A stretch of DNA of 61,618 nt, taken from Terriglobales bacterium. GTDB taxonomy: Bacteria; Acidobacteriota; Terriglobia; Terriglobales; Acidobacteriaceae. Shown piece by piece: positions 27,223-36,374 of this stretch (position 1 is the first letter of the stretch; each line of letters opens with the position of its first letter). The notes under the pieces were generated by a model, which saw nothing but the letters and a program-made list of their open reading frames with translations, had not been told where the DNA came from and ran no database searches. Location of the stretch: contig JASHOU010000165.1 of assembly GCA_030038475.1 (NCBI GenBank), positions 1 through 61,618 on the forward strand, given 5' to 3'. The position numbers and the translations under genes were made by a program.

Positions 27223-27750
27223 ATGAAGAAACTGATTGCATTACTCGCGATATGTTTCGTGTTTTCTCTCTCAGCTCTCGCCCAACACGAGGAGCATGGC
27301 GCTCGGCCCGAGGTCGGCGGGAAGGCAAACATTCCCAAGCGCGGTCCTGCGAGAGTTACCAATCCGATCGCGCCCGTGGAAAACCGCCACTTCGATGACA
27401 AACCCGGTCACCCCGACGCTCCTCACGTGGACAACGGCAAGCAGTGGGTGGGCCATGATACCGGTCCCAACGACCCTCACTATCATCTCGACCATCCCTG
27501 GGAGCATGGTCACTTCACCGGCGGTTTTGGTCCCCACCATGTCTGGTATCTCGCCGGCGGAGGTCCGAGTCGCTTCTGGTTCGGCGGATTCTACTTCTCC
27601 GTGGCTCCGTATGATGTGGGTTTCTGTAACGGATGGTTGTGGGATTCCGACGAGATCATCATCTATGACGATCCCGATCACGTCGGCTGGTATCTCGCCT
27701 ACAACGTCAGACTCGGAGTCTACGTCCACGTGATGTATTTGGGAGCTTAA
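27223..27750 (+). CDS. Small secreted His/Pro/Gly-rich protein, unknown function
   Basis: 175 residues. The signal peptide is [20 protein letters not shown]. The mature region is rich in His, Pro, Asp and Trp ([34 protein letters not shown]), then a hydrophobic aromatic end ([18 protein letters not shown]). The ATG at 27223 has GGAGAA about 8 bases upstream; ATG 27208 sits directly on a GGAGG and is less likely. The many His could bind metal, but no known motif is evident. Confidence 0.75.
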   Translation: MKKLIALLAICFVFSLSALAQHEEHGARPEVGGKANIPKRGPARVTNPIAPVENRHFDDKPGHPDAPHVDNGKQWVGHDTGPNDPHYHLDHPWEHGHFTGGFGPHHVWYLAGGGPSRFWFGGFYFSVAPYDVGFCNGWLWDSDEIIIYDDPDHVGWYLAYNVRLGVYVHVMYLGA

Positions 27751-27778
27751 ACCTAAGAATGTGAGGTCGCACGCCAAT

Positions 27779-27807
27779 GGAGAAACGGGTAAGCCAACCG
27801 TTTCTCC
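27779..27807. terminator. Hairpin between convergent genes
   Basis: A perfect 10-bp stem GGAGAAACGG (27779-27788) / CCGTTTCTCC (27798-27807). No U-run on either side, so termination is only possible. GATTCTCC-type repeats follow to 27845. Confidence 0.45.
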
Positions 27808-27856
27808 ACCGATTCTCGAGAGATTCTCCGGCGATTCTCCGCCGGATCAAGCATAG

Positions 27857-28735
27857 CTAATTCTTGGCGTCGCCTTTGTCGTCTTTCTTTTCCGGCGCCT
27901 TGCTCTGATTGTCCTTCTTACTCTTATCCACGATCGAGACCAATTCGACATCGAAAATCAGCGTCTCATTGGGCTCGATTCCGCCGCGCGGCTCCCCGCG
28001 CTCGCCATAAGCAAGGTTCGAGGGGATGAAGAGCTGCCATTTCGAGCCGACGGGCATAAGCTGTAGCGCTTCCGTCCATCCTTTGATCACCTGATTCACT
28101 CCAAACGTTGCCGGTTGCCCACGCTTGTACGAGCTGTCAAATTCGGTCCCGTTGACGAATGTGCCGCGATAGTTGCACACCACGGAGTCGGTCGCCGTCG
28201 GCTTCGGTCCCGTGCCGGCCGTCAAAATCTTATACTGCAAGCCGCTGGGCAATGTAACCACGCCTTCTTTCGTCTTGTTGGCAGCGAGAAACGCGTCGCC
28301 CTCGGTTTTATTCTTCGCCGCGTCCGCTTTCAGTTTTTCCTGCTGCTCTTTGACGACTTTTTCGTTGACCGCGGCGAGCAGGGTCTTGGCTTCATCTTCG
28401 GTCATACGGGTTTTAGCCCCCGTCGCAGCGTCTTTCAATCCCTGGATCAGCAAATTCCAATCAACTTCCACATTCTGCTTCTTCAAGCCCTGCGAATAAC
28501 CAGTGCCGATACTCATGCCCAGGGCGTAGCTGAATTTGTCTTTATCTGTGGTAAGCGGAGCGGGCGCTTTCGCTGCAGTAGCCGGTTTCTTTGCGGTAGT
28601 CGATTTTTGTGTTGTGGCTGTTGATGTCGATGGTGTCGGTGCCGGTGAGGGGTTGGCGGGAGTCTGCTGGGCGTAGCCATCTCCGGCCACGATTGTCGCG
28701 GCCAATAGCAAGGTTGCACTAAGGAATTTTTGCAT
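27857..28735 (-). CDS. FKBP-type peptidyl-prolyl cis-trans isomerase, exported
   Basis: 292 residues from the ATG at 28735 (GGGAGAA Shine-Dalgarno). After the signal peptide comes a Pro/Thr/Ala-rich linker, an FKBP_N dimerisation domain (about 65-160, KFSYALGMSIGTGYSQGLKKQ) and the FKBP catalytic domain (VTLPSGLQYKILTAGTG, VVCNYRGTFVNGTEFDSS, LQLMPVGSKWQLFIPSNLAYGERG). It ends in a Lys-rich tail. A periplasmic folding factor of the FkpA/Mip type. The linker resembles repeat-driven low complexity. Confidence 0.93.
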   Translation of the reverse strand: MQKFLSATLLLAATIVAGDGYAQQTPANPSPAPTPSTSTATTQKSTTAKKPATAAKAPAPLTTDKDKFSYALGMSIGTGYSQGLKKQNVEVDWNLLIQGLKDAATGAKTRMTEDEAKTLLAAVNEKVVKEQQEKLKADAAKNKTEGDAFLAANKTKEGVVTLPSGLQYKILTAGTGPKPTATDSVVCNYRGTFVNGTEFDSSYKRGQPATFGVNQVIKGWTEALQLMPVGSKWQLFIPSNLAYGERGEPRGGIEPNETLIFDVELVSIVDKSKKDNQSKAPEKKDDKGDAKN

Positions 28736-28842
28736 GTGTCTATTCTCCCATTGCCGCGCCTTCTGCGCCACAACAGAGATTACACGCGAATCAAATGGAT
28801 GACGCTGAATGAATGAATTCCGGCAGAAAGCTCAGCCGCTTC

Positions 28843-29055
28843 TCAGCCGGTGCTTCTCAGCCAAAGAGTCACAGCTATGTTCCCGGCCAGGATTGCGATC
28901 AGGCCCGAGATGAAGGCAACCAGGGTCGTACCCAAACCGCGCTCACGCTCGGGAAAGCTTTGGCAGATGATGCACGTGGCCCACCCGCCGACGGAACAGA
29001 ACAACCATCCCCACCACGGAAGTAGTCCCATGAGATCGGATGGACTGATCGCCAT
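28843..29055 (-). CDS. Small two-helix membrane protein, unknown
   Basis: 70 residues with two hydrophobic segments ([22 protein letters not shown] and [22 protein letters not shown]) separated by a charged turn (PERERG). The residue composition is typical of a real membrane protein. No Shine-Dalgarno is evident. It lies divergent to the SOD gene. It could be spurious. Confidence 0.5.
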   Translation of the reverse strand: MAISPSDLMGLLPWWGWLFCSVGGWATCIICQSFPERERGLGTTLVAFISGLIAILAGNIAVTLWLRSTG

Positions 29056-29092
29056 GGCGCGAATTTTATCATCGAACGAAAACCGGGCGCGC

Positions 29093-29098
29093 TATAAT
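29093..29098 (+). promoter_or_regulatory. -10 element for a probably leaderless SOD transcript
   Basis: A perfect TATAAT ends 6 bases before the ATG at 29105. The usual start point would fall on the A of the ATG. No Shine-Dalgarno is present and no clear -35 was found. Confidence 0.55.
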
Positions 29099-29104
29099 CC
29101 CTGC

Positions 29105-29614
29105 ATGAAAACCAGCCGCTTATTCCCGCTCGCACTCCTCGTGATGGCCCTTGCCGCAGCCAGTTCAGCCAAGACCGTGGTTCAGCTCAAAGATGCCCAA
29201 GGCAAAGCCGTAGGAACGGCGGTCATTCTGGCATCGGGTATGGGGATCAAGATGGAGGTCAACGTAAAAGATCTGCCTCCCGGCGAGCACGCCATCCACT
29301 TTCATCAAAACGCAAAGTGCGAAGCGCCAGACTTCAAATCCGCGGGAGGTCATTTCAATCCGGATAGCAAAAAACACGGCCTGGAAAATCCTGAAGGCCA
29401 CCATGCCGGAGACGGCCCCAACTTCACCGTAGCCGCCGACGGCAAAGCGCGTTTCACGCGGCAGGATAACGACGTGAACCTCGGCTCCGACAGCCACTCC
29501 CTCTTCAGCAACGGAGGCACGGCCCTTGTAATCCACGCCAAGGCCGACGACCAGAAGACCGATCCGGCCGGGAACGCCGGGGACCGCATCGCCTGCGGTG
29601 TGATTACGAAATAG
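29105..29614 (+). CDS. Cu/Zn superoxide dismutase family protein, exported
   Basis: 169 residues with signal peptide [22 protein letters not shown]. All expected metal ligands are visible: copper His pair in HFHQNAKC, bridging His in GGHFNP, zinc His/Asp in KKHG and GHHAGDGPN, and the last copper His in LVIHAKADD. Cys in NAKCEAP and IACGVI form the conserved disulfide. It removes superoxide in the periplasm. The ATG at 29105 sits next to a TATAAT; in-frame codons upstream are not part of the protein. Confidence 0.93.
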   Translation: MKTSRLFPLALLVMALAAASSAKTVVQLKDAQGKAVGTAVILASGMGIKMEVNVKDLPPGEHAIHFHQNAKCEAPDFKSAGGHFNPDSKKHGLENPEGHHAGDGPNFTVAADGKARFTRQDNDVNLGSDSHSLFSNGGTALVIHAKADDQKTDPAGNAGDRIACGVITK

Positions 29615-29640
29615 GCGACTGGACAAGAGAAACGCGAACC

Positions 29641-30126
29641 CTACTTCGCCGCTGTCTCCTGGCTGAAGACGCACTGCCATTTGCCTTCCCGCTTCTGCCA
29701 CAACGCGGAAACATGCACCTTGGCCGTAAATTCACGGCCGTGGCTGGCGCCGCTCTCGGCAAGCGTATAAACAATCAGGCCTGAATCATCCGAAACCGGC
29801 ACGAACCGCACGTCAGTCATCGTGTAATCATGCAGCCGGAATGCGGCAGTATGTTCCACCACCTCCGATTTGGTCGCCGGACCTCGCTCGTCGACGAAGA
29901 TGGCGTTATCCGCGGTCGAAGCGGCAAAGTACGTCAAATCGCCGGTCTTCAGCGCATCTAATCCGGCGCGCTCCTTGGCAACGATCTGCTCCTGCAGAGA
30001 ATCGCGCTGAAATCCGGCTTCGGGCGCGCCAGCCGCAGATCGCGCAGTGCCCTGCGCTTGAGCGTAGCCCAGCGCGGCTAACGCTAAGACAATCGCAACG
30101 CGTTTAGACGAATGAAGAACCCTCAT
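29641..30126 (-). CDS. DUF4440/NTF2-like secreted protein
   Basis: 161 residues. The ATG at 30126 has a GGAAGGA Shine-Dalgarno and starts a signal peptide ending near GYAQAQ. The body fits the DUF4440 (SnoaL-like) fold: ERAGLDALKTGDLTYFAAS, then a cone-shaped beta sheet ending HVSALWQKREGKWQCVFSQ. No catalytic role can be assigned. It lies 48 bases downstream of the BNR protein on the same strand. Confidence 0.8.
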   Translation of the reverse strand: MRVLHSSKRVAIVLALAALGYAQAQGTARSAAGAPEAGFQRDSLQEQIVAKERAGLDALKTGDLTYFAASTADNAIFVDERGPATKSEVVEHTAAFRLHDYTMTDVRFVPVSDDSGLIVYTLAESGASHGREFTAKVHVSALWQKREGKWQCVFSQETAAK

Positions 30127-30174
30127 AAAATCCTTCCTGATCATCACGAGGATCATCGACCGCAAAAGCACCGT

Positions 30175-33100
30175 CTACTTCCCTGCCGGCACGTACAGCA
30201 GCGGAACGTTCTGCTTGTTCGCCATCTCATTCAGCGCTGGCAGATCCTTGGACATCAAATCGCGATACTGCGCCAGTAGCGGCTGCGCCTGTTTTTCCAG
30301 TTCGTCATAAACCGCATACTGCTGTTCGGTCGGAGCCGCATCGGCACTGTCCACGCTGAACAGCAAGCCGTGCAGCCGCTCATCGATCAGCACCGGATAG
30401 TTCAAGTTCGACTCCGAGCTTTTCGCATTCACCTGTAGCAACTGCGACTCTATGTCGAGGCTCTTTTTGTCGAAGTCTTTGGCCGCGGCAACCAGCGAAG
30501 CGTAGTGTTGGTCGTCACCCAGCCGGCGATCGAGCGCGCGAGTTTGCACTCGCACTTCGCGGATTTTTGTCACCGCATCGTGAATCTCTCCCACTTGCGC
30601 CACGATCTTGCGGCTCAGCTCAGTCTGTTTCTGCACGTCTTCTACCGACGCTTTCACCCGTGGATCGAGTTTCAGCTCCAGCGGCGCCGTGTAGGATTTC
30701 CCATCCACGGTCAGACGCACCTGATAGGAACCCGGCGCTACCAGCGGCCCACGATTGCGGAACTCCGCAAACGGTTCGCCCGGCAGCGGAGTCGGTCCCT
30801 GCGAACGCAAATCCCAAGTGAAGCGATTCAATCCCACGTCCGTAGGAATCTTTTCCTCGGGAGGCGTCAGATCGGGCCACTCCGGCGGCGTTTCCGCTTC
30901 TTTCTTTTCTTCATTGGAATTGCGCCGGATTACCTTCCCTGAGCTGTCGAGGATTTCGATGGCTGCTACACCTTTCGGTGCCGTTGGCAGATAGTAATAA
31001 AGAACTGCACCATTCGGCGGATTTTCTCCCACCGGCTGCCGCCGCTCGTAAAAATCGGGCCACCGATAACGGTACGTCAGGCGCGGCTTGTAGAGCACAA
31101 CATCAGTTGCGGCCGATGTCGTCGCTGCGCGCAGCGGAGTGAGATCGTCGAGAATCCAGAATGAGCGCCCATGCGTCGCCACCACCAGATCGTCATTCTT
31201 GACGATCAGGTCGTGAATCGGAGTGTTCGGCAAATTCAATTGCAGCGATTGCCAGTTGGCTCCGCCATCGAATGACACATAAATCCCGGTCTCAGTACCC
31301 GCGTATAAAAGATTCTTCCGCGCGGGATCCTCCCGCACCGCGTGCGTGTAAGCGCCATCCGGAATACCGTTCGTGATCTTCGTCCATGACCTGCCGAAAT
31401 CGGTAGTCTTGAAAATATACGGCTTCACGTCGTCGAGCTTATGCGTATCGACGACCGCATACGCTGTGCCCGCGTCAAACGGCGAGGCCTCGATGATGCT
31501 TACCAGGCTCCATTCCGGCATTCCCTTCGGCGTAACATTGGCCCAATTCTTTCCGCCATCGCGCGTGATCTGAATCAGGCCGTCGTCGGTCCCCGCCCAC
31601 AACAGATCTTTCTGCACCGGCGATTCGGCAATGGCAAACACCGTGTCGTAATACTCAACCGAAGTGTTGTCTTTGGTCAGCGGCCCGCCCGAAGAAACCT
31701 GCTTGCTTTTGTCATTGCGCGTCAGATCGGGGCTGATCGCCGTCCAGCTCTTGCCTTCATCGGTAGTCTTGAAGACGCGCTCGCCGGTGGTGTAGATCAC
31801 ATTCGGGTCATGCGGAGAAATCAAAATCGGCTGCGTCCATCCCAGGCGATATTTCATGTCGCCGACGCCGTGGCCCGAACTGTCTTCCGGCCAAACCGTA
31901 ATGTCCTGCTCCTGGTTGCTGCGCCGATCGAGGCGCGTAACAGTGCCGCCTCCGGAGCCCGCATAAATAATGTTCGAATCGCGCGGATCGGGCTGAATGT
32001 AGCCGCTCTCGCCGCCGCCCGCGTCGAACCAGTGCTGACGCCCGATGTAGCCGTCGTCGGTGCGGGTGGCGATGCCCACGGTCGAATTGTCCTGCTGCGC
32101 GCCATAAACTTTGTAGAGAACATCGTTATCGGACGCGACGTGATAAAACTGCGCCGTCGGCTGGTTGTATTCCGTCGACCAGCTCTTGCCGCCATCCACC
32201 GAAATCGTCGCTCCGCCGTCGTTGCCGTTAATCATGCGATTGGGATTTTGCGGATCGATCCAAAAGCCGTGATGATCGCCATGCGGCGCCGGCAGCAGAT
32301 TCAGCGTCTTGCCGCCGTCGCTCGAACGGAACGCGCCGGTGTTCAGCATGTAGACGGTGTCCGCGCTCTTCGGATCGGCAAAGATGTGCGTGAAATACCA
32401 GGCGCGCTGCGTGAGCCGTTGGTCGTCGTTGACGCGCGACCAGCTTTCGCCGCCGTCATCAGAGCGATAGAGACCGCTCTCCTTCGCTTCGATCAGCGCG
32501 TAAACGCGATTCGAATCCGCGCCCGACACGCTCACCCCAATGCGCCCCAGAATGCCCTCCGGCAGGCCTTTGCTTTCCAGATGCTTCCACGTATTTCCAC
32601 CGTCGGTCGAGCGATACAGCCCGCTGCCCGGCCCGCCGCTGTCCAGACTCCATGGCGTGCGCCGGATCTGATAGAGCGCAGCGAACATCACGTTGGCATT
32701 GTGCGGATCGACGGAGAGATCGATCCCGCCCGAGTTCTCATCTTTATAAAGAACCTTGTCCCAGGTTTTTCCGCCGTCATTGGTACGATAAATGCCGCGC
32801 TCGGAATTCGGTCCGTAAGCGTGGCCCAGCGCCGCAACCAGCACGTGATTGGAGTTGCGCGGATCGATCCAGACGCGCGCGATGTGCTGCGTGTCCTTCA
32901 ATCCGATGTTCTGCCAGGTCTTGCCGCCATCGGCCGTCTTGTACATTCCATCGCCGTAAGAGATATTTCCGCGCAGGCACGACTCGCCGGTGCCCACGTA
33001 AATGACGGCGGGATCCGATTCCGACACAGCGATGGCCCCGATCGAGGAGATCATGCCCTTATCGGAAATCGGCTGCCAGCTCACGCCGCCATCGGTGGTG

Positions 33101-33309
33101 CGCCAAACACCTCCAGCCACTCCGCCAAAATAAAAAGTGTAGGGATTGCCGACAACTCCGGTAACCGCGAGCACGCGGCCGCCACGATAGGGCCCGATGG
33201 CGCGCCATTTCATTCCCTTGAACTGCGCTTCGTTGTACGATTGCGCGACTGCGCAAATCGCCAGCGCCTGCACCAGAACGCACCACACCGCCAAGCCACG
33301 AACTTTCAT
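30175..33309 (-). CDS. Large secreted BNR/Asp-box beta-propeller protein (VPS10/sortilin-like)
   Basis: 1044 residues with a signal peptide (VWCVLVQALAICAVAQ). The first about 700 residues contain many Asp-box units (TTDGGVSW, TADGGKTW, TNDGGKTW, STDGGNTW, SDDGGESW), as in sialidase-like and sortilin-type propellers. The remaining part has an Ig-like strand region (GSYQVRLTVDGKSYTAPLELKLDP) and a helical end. Such proteins are common in acidobacteria and Bacteroidetes; their ligand or substrate is not known and no glycosidase active site is recognised. Good GGGAG Shine-Dalgarno. Confidence 0.88.
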   Translation of the reverse strand: MKVRGLAVWCVLVQALAICAVAQSYNEAQFKGMKWRAIGPYRGGRVLAVTGVVGNPYTFYFGGVAGGVWRTTDGGVSWQPISDKGMISSIGAIAVSESDPAVIYVGTGESCLRGNISYGDGMYKTADGGKTWQNIGLKDTQHIARVWIDPRNSNHVLVAALGHAYGPNSERGIYRTNDGGKTWDKVLYKDENSGGIDLSVDPHNANVMFAALYQIRRTPWSLDSGGPGSGLYRSTDGGNTWKHLESKGLPEGILGRIGVSVSGADSNRVYALIEAKESGLYRSDDGGESWSRVNDDQRLTQRAWYFTHIFADPKSADTVYMLNTGAFRSSDGGKTLNLLPAPHGDHHGFWIDPQNPNRMINGNDGGATISVDGGKSWSTEYNQPTAQFYHVASDNDVLYKVYGAQQDNSTVGIATRTDDGYIGRQHWFDAGGGESGYIQPDPRDSNIIYAGSGGGTVTRLDRRSNQEQDITVWPEDSSGHGVGDMKYRLGWTQPILISPHDPNVIYTTGERVFKTTDEGKSWTAISPDLTRNDKSKQVSSGGPLTKDNTSVEYYDTVFAIAESPVQKDLLWAGTDDGLIQITRDGGKNWANVTPKGMPEWSLVSIIEASPFDAGTAYAVVDTHKLDDVKPYIFKTTDFGRSWTKITNGIPDGAYTHAVREDPARKNLLYAGTETGIYVSFDGGANWQSLQLNLPNTPIHDLIVKNDDLVVATHGRSFWILDDLTPLRAATTSAATDVVLYKPRLTYRYRWPDFYERRQPVGENPPNGAVLYYYLPTAPKGVAAIEILDSSGKVIRRNSNEEKKEAETPPEWPDLTPPEEKIPTDVGLNRFTWDLRSQGPTPLPGEPFAEFRNRGPLVAPGSYQVRLTVDGKSYTAPLELKLDPRVKASVEDVQKQTELSRKIVAQVGEIHDAVTKIREVRVQTRALDRRLGDDQHYASLVAAAKDFDKKSLDIESQLLQVNAKSSESNLNYPVLIDERLHGLLFSVDSADAAPTEQQYAVYDELEKQAQPLLAQYRDLMSKDLPALNEMANKQNVPLLYVPAGK

Positions 33310-33376
33310 GGATCGCTCCCGTATCTACTACGTTAGATAGAAGACCGATAATAATAACCTAAGAGCAGTCTGCCCC

Positions 33377-34219
33377 TCAGTTTTCCGAGTAAAGAAACTC
33401 CAGCGCCTCCGGAAATCGCGCCGCCCATGCCGACTCGCTGTGCGTAGCTCCCTCGGTGACCCGGACCTTCAGCCGCTCATCGCCCAGTCCAGCCGCATGC
33501 AAAATCGATTCCAGTTCGCGCACATTGGCGACTGTCTTCGCATCTTTTTCCGCATCTCCCACTTCCCGCGTTCCCACCCCGAGATATATGCGCGCGGGCC
33601 AATCGTGCAGTTGGCGGTTCTGTTCGAGAATCTTCCCGTTCGCCACGAATAGCGATGGGCTTTCAATCAGCAGTCGGCCAAACACTCCCGGCGCAGCCAG
33701 TTGCGTATACAACGTAATCAGCCCACCCAGCGAGGAACCACCCAGCCCCGTATTCTCCGGCCCCTTCAACACCGGATAAAGCCCTTCAACGAGTGGCATC
33801 ACCTCACGGCGCAGAAAATCCGGATAAGACTTTCCCCTCGGCTTCAGAACCCTGGGATCTTTCGATCTGTACGGAATGTACTCACAAGCGCGATTCTTCG
33901 TGTTGTCGATGCCAACGATAATCAGCGGCCGAATCTTGCCTGCGGCGATCAGCCGCGCCGCAGTCTCGGCCACCTGCCAATGAATCCCGGCAAAAGCCGT
34001 TGCCGGATCGAACAAATTTTGCCCATCGTTCAGGTAAAGCACGGGATAACGCACCGCCGCCGTATCGTCATACCCAGGAGGCACCCAAACCCGCAGCAGC
34101 CGCGCGTTTTCGAAGATCCAGCTGCGCAACTCATGCGCAAACAGAGTACCAGCTGCAACCGGCAAGCGCGGAACGACCGTACGCTTTGTCTTGAGTTTTC
34201 GAGTTGTCGAAGGGGGCAT
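33377..34219 (-). CDS. Esterase, Fes/EsteraseD-like alpha/beta hydrolase
   Basis: 280 residues with no signal peptide. Motifs: LLRVWVPPGYDD at the start of the fold, PVLYLNDGQNLFD, LIIVGIDNTKNRACEY, the nucleophile elbow GLGGSSLGGL, and a catalytic His in EGATHSESAW. This matches the Esterase (PF00756) group that includes enterochelin esterase and S-formylglutathione hydrolase; the natural substrate is unknown. Confidence 0.88.
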   Translation of the reverse strand: MPPSTTRKLKTKRTVVPRLPVAAGTLFAHELRSWIFENARLLRVWVPPGYDDTAAVRYPVLYLNDGQNLFDPATAFAGIHWQVAETAARLIAAGKIRPLIIVGIDNTKNRACEYIPYRSKDPRVLKPRGKSYPDFLRREVMPLVEGLYPVLKGPENTGLGGSSLGGLITLYTQLAAPGVFGRLLIESPSLFVANGKILEQNRQLHDWPARIYLGVGTREVGDAEKDAKTVANVRELESILHAAGLGDERLKVRVTEGATHSESAWAARFPEALEFLYSEN

Positions 34220-34288
34220 GACTCAGTCGCGCTCTTCAGACGATTCCAGGTTTTCGGAAAAACACGTGGCACAAAGCGCGGGTACCGG

Positions 34289-34735
34289 CTACTGGCTACT
34301 GCTTTTCCGCCAAATCACCGCCGCCAGAATTGTCGTCCCGGCAATCAACGCCAGCGAAGTCAAACACAATATGCAGAACACTCCCAGCACCCGCGCTTCG
34401 ATGTAGGTGAGGCACAGCGCAAACGCAAGGCCCGCAACAGCGCCTCCAAAAAGCAGCGCCGGCGTCTCGCGCCTGCCGCGATACAGCGTCGCCAATCCCG
34501 CCAGCGCTGCATACCCGAGCATCCCAATTAGCGCCACCGGAATCCCCAGAATCGAAGAATATTCACTGCGGTTCACAATGTCGCAACTGAACGCCTCGCC
34601 GATATCGCAGTAGGCCGTCTTCGAGGTCGCATAATGATGCTGCAGCGCGACCGATGACACCACGACTCCGCAGACCGCCAGAATCGCAACCACGGTCATC
34701 AGCCGATTCGTCAGACCGGTCATCGCACTGGGCAT
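34289..34735 (-). CDS. Vitamin K epoxide reductase (VKOR) family membrane protein
   Basis: 148 residues with four to five hydrophobic helices. Conserved cysteines are present: the loop pair Cys43 and Cys51 (YCDIGEAFSCDIV) and the quinone-side pair CILC (Cys121/124), plus the conserved Ser in SEYSS. VKOR reoxidises DsbA-like thioredoxins using quinone. The ATG at 34723 overlaps the stop of the thioredoxin-like gene as ATGA; the ATG at 34735 is also possible. Confidence 0.92.
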   Translation of the reverse strand: MPSAMTGLTNRLMTVVAILAVCGVVVSSVALQHHYATSKTAYCDIGEAFSCDIVNRSEYSSILGIPVALIGMLGYAALAGLATLYRGRRETPALLFGGAVAGLAFALCLTYIEARVLGVFCILCLTSLALIAGTTILAAVIWRKSSSQ

Positions 34736-35151
34736 CCGGTGCGATCGCTCAACTCTTCCAGAGTGAAAACACGCTCCACGCGCTCACCGGTGGGCGGAAA
34801 CTGCCAGGTAGGATAATGCTTGATGCCGGCGTCCTTACAAACCTGCGACACTCCGTGCAGGTCGCCTTTGATGCCGCACTCCGTGTAAGGCGCGTACTCG
34901 AAAGACGCGCCGAACTTCTCCTTTTGCTCGGCGCAATGCGGACACCAATACGCACCATACATTTTTACGCCACGATCGCTCAGGCACTTCGCGAACCCAT
35001 CATATTTGTGCTGCGTGCGATTGCCGAGATAATAAGCCAGACCAAATAGAGCCGCGATCACCACCGCGTAGATCGCGATGCGGCCCCAATTGCGCTTCGG
35101 GGCGTGGGCATCCAGTTTTTGTTTTTGCCGTTCTCTGCGCTCTTGCGACAT
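34720..35151 (-). CDS. Membrane-anchored thioredoxin-like protein, VKOR partner
   Basis: 143 residues: a charged N-terminus, one membrane anchor (about 24-44), then a periplasmic thioredoxin-like domain with active site Cys70-Pro-His-Cys73 (YWCPHCAEQKEKFG) and an HYPTWQFP segment with the expected cis-Pro. In cyanobacteria and some other bacteria this domain is fused to the C-terminus of VKOR. Here the two are separate, overlapping genes. Likely role: oxidative folding in the periplasm. Confidence 0.9.
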   Translation of the reverse strand: MSQERRERQKQKLDAHAPKRNWGRIAIYAVVIAALFGLAYYLGNRTQHKYDGFAKCLSDRGVKMYGAYWCPHCAEQKEKFGASFEYAPYTECGIKGDLHGVSQVCKDAGIKHYPTWQFPPTGERVERVFTLEELSDRTGCPVR

Positions 35152-35262
35152 GGAGTTTTTATATCACGCGGCTTCGGTGTTTGTGCTGACGGGGCTCTGC
35201 CGCGTCTTCTCTTGCTCTGTGCACTTTCTCCGGGAGACGGGTTAACCGCGCTTCTAAAACAT

Positions 35263-36246
35263 TCACACCACGACTCGAAGCGCCGCAGGCAGCACATCGA
35301 TCGTTTGGCAGTCCACCGTCAGCACCTCGCCATCGATCATTACATCGACGGGACCATCGAGTTGAAATTCGACGTGCCTCACCGCTCGCCGCTCCGCCAG
35401 CGGATGCCGCGTGTGCGTGCCATCGTACAGCGTCGCCAGATTCCGAATCAGGCCAACTCGCCCAATCGGCCCCCAGCGCACATACTCAATCAATCCATCG
35501 TCGGTAACGGCGTCAGGAGCGATCATCATCGTGCCGCCGGTAAACTTGCTGTTGTTGAACGTGAGAAACAGGCAACGGCGCGCGTCGAACTCGGTCTCAT
35601 CGTCCACCCGCACCGGAAACGGCCGCCGATTGAGCCGCGCCAGACAAAGAAAAATCGACAGCAGATATCCGAATTGCCCGAGCGCCTGAAATCGCCGATG
35701 CCGCAAAGCGGCCACATCCGCAGCAAAACCCACGCTCAGCAGATTCGTGTAATAGAGAACCCCGTTTTTGTGCATTAGCCGCAAAACATCGCAGGACCGC
35801 GAACGCCGCGCCTCCAGCGCCCGGAGCGCGTACTCTAAATCGTCTTTGCCAGAGGTCCCATCGACGAAATCCCGCAAAAAAGAATTCCCGGTTCCCAGCG
35901 GAAGAAATCCGAGCGTAGGAGTCGACTCGCTTGGCGGTTCCTGGAACCTGACACCTGAGACCTGAGACCTGCTTTCCTGAGACCTGTCCTGCCGAGAACT
36001 GCTTTCCGGAAACAATCCGTTCACAACTTCGTACGATGTCCCATCCCCGCCCACCGCCAGAAACTTTCTGTAGCCGCGCGCATAAGCATCGCGCGCAATT
36101 CGAGTGGCCTCGCCGGCCGCGCTCGTCTCCGCTGTCTCAAGCGCGATTCCCGCCGCCCGCAGCCGATCCAGAGCCGCTCCAACGCGCGCCCTGCATCGCC
36201 CGCCGCCCGCCGCCGGATTGATAATGGCAAGAAAAGTCTCGTTCAT
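35263..36246 (-). CDS. Diacylglycerol kinase-family lipid kinase with a repeat-encoded loop
   Basis: 327 residues. NTP-binding motifs: IINPAAGGG, VGGDGTSYEVVNGL (66-78) and LPLGTGNSFLRDF (115-127), followed by the YegS/DgkB-type C-terminal domain (TFNNSKFTGGTMMIAPDA, VDVMIDGEVL). Between GGDGT and PLGTGN is a Ser/Gln/Arg stretch (about 80-109) not expected in the family. It is encoded by GGTCTCAG-type short repeats (35938-36010). It phosphorylates a lipid such as diacylglycerol or sphingosine; the substrate is unassigned. It follows the lipid cluster on the same strand. Confidence 0.9.
   Translation of the reverse strand: MNETFLAIINPAAGGGRCRARVGAALDRLRAAGIALETAETSAAGEATRIARDAYARGYRKFLAVGGDGTSYEVVNGLFPESSSRQDRSQESRSQVSGVRFQEPPSESTPTLGFLPLGTGNSFLRDFVDGTSGKDDLEYALRALEARRSRSCDVLRLMHKNGVLYYTNLLSVGFAADVAALRHRRFQALGQFGYLLSIFLCLARLNRRPFPVRVDDETEFDARRCLFLTFNNSKFTGGTMMIAPDAVTDDGLIEYVRWGPIGRVGLIRNLATLYDGTHTRHPLAERRAVRHVEFQLDGPVDVMIDGEVLTVDCQTIDVLPAALRVVV
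35938..36010. repeat. Short tandem repeats inside the lipid kinase gene
   Basis: ACCTGACACCTGAGACCTGAGACCTG-like units (period about 9, shown here only by type) with TGCTTTCC copies. They stay in frame and encode the extra loop of the kinase. Confidence 0.75.
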
Positions 36247-36250
36247 TGAA

Positions 36251-36368
36251 ACAGTTCTCAGTCGTCGGTTCTCAGTTCTCAGTCAAAACACACCGACAGA
36301 ACTGCACACGGACGTCCACTGCAATCCGGGTTCTACTGAGAACCGAGAACTGGGAACTGAGAACTGAC
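36251..36368. repeat. GTTCTCAG-type repeat in two inverted arms
   Basis: Arm 1 (36251-36284) carries GTTCTCAGT units. Arm 2 (36335-36368) carries ACTGAGAAC/GGGAACTGAG units in inverse orientation. It fills the gap between the AMP ligase and lipid kinase genes. Confidence 0.88.
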
Positions 36369-36374
36369 CTAGAA

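Noticed and set aside
31441-33336. 631-codon plus-strand frame opposite the BNR protein
   Set aside because: Shadow of a G+C-rich real gene; no motif, signal peptide or Shine-Dalgarno.
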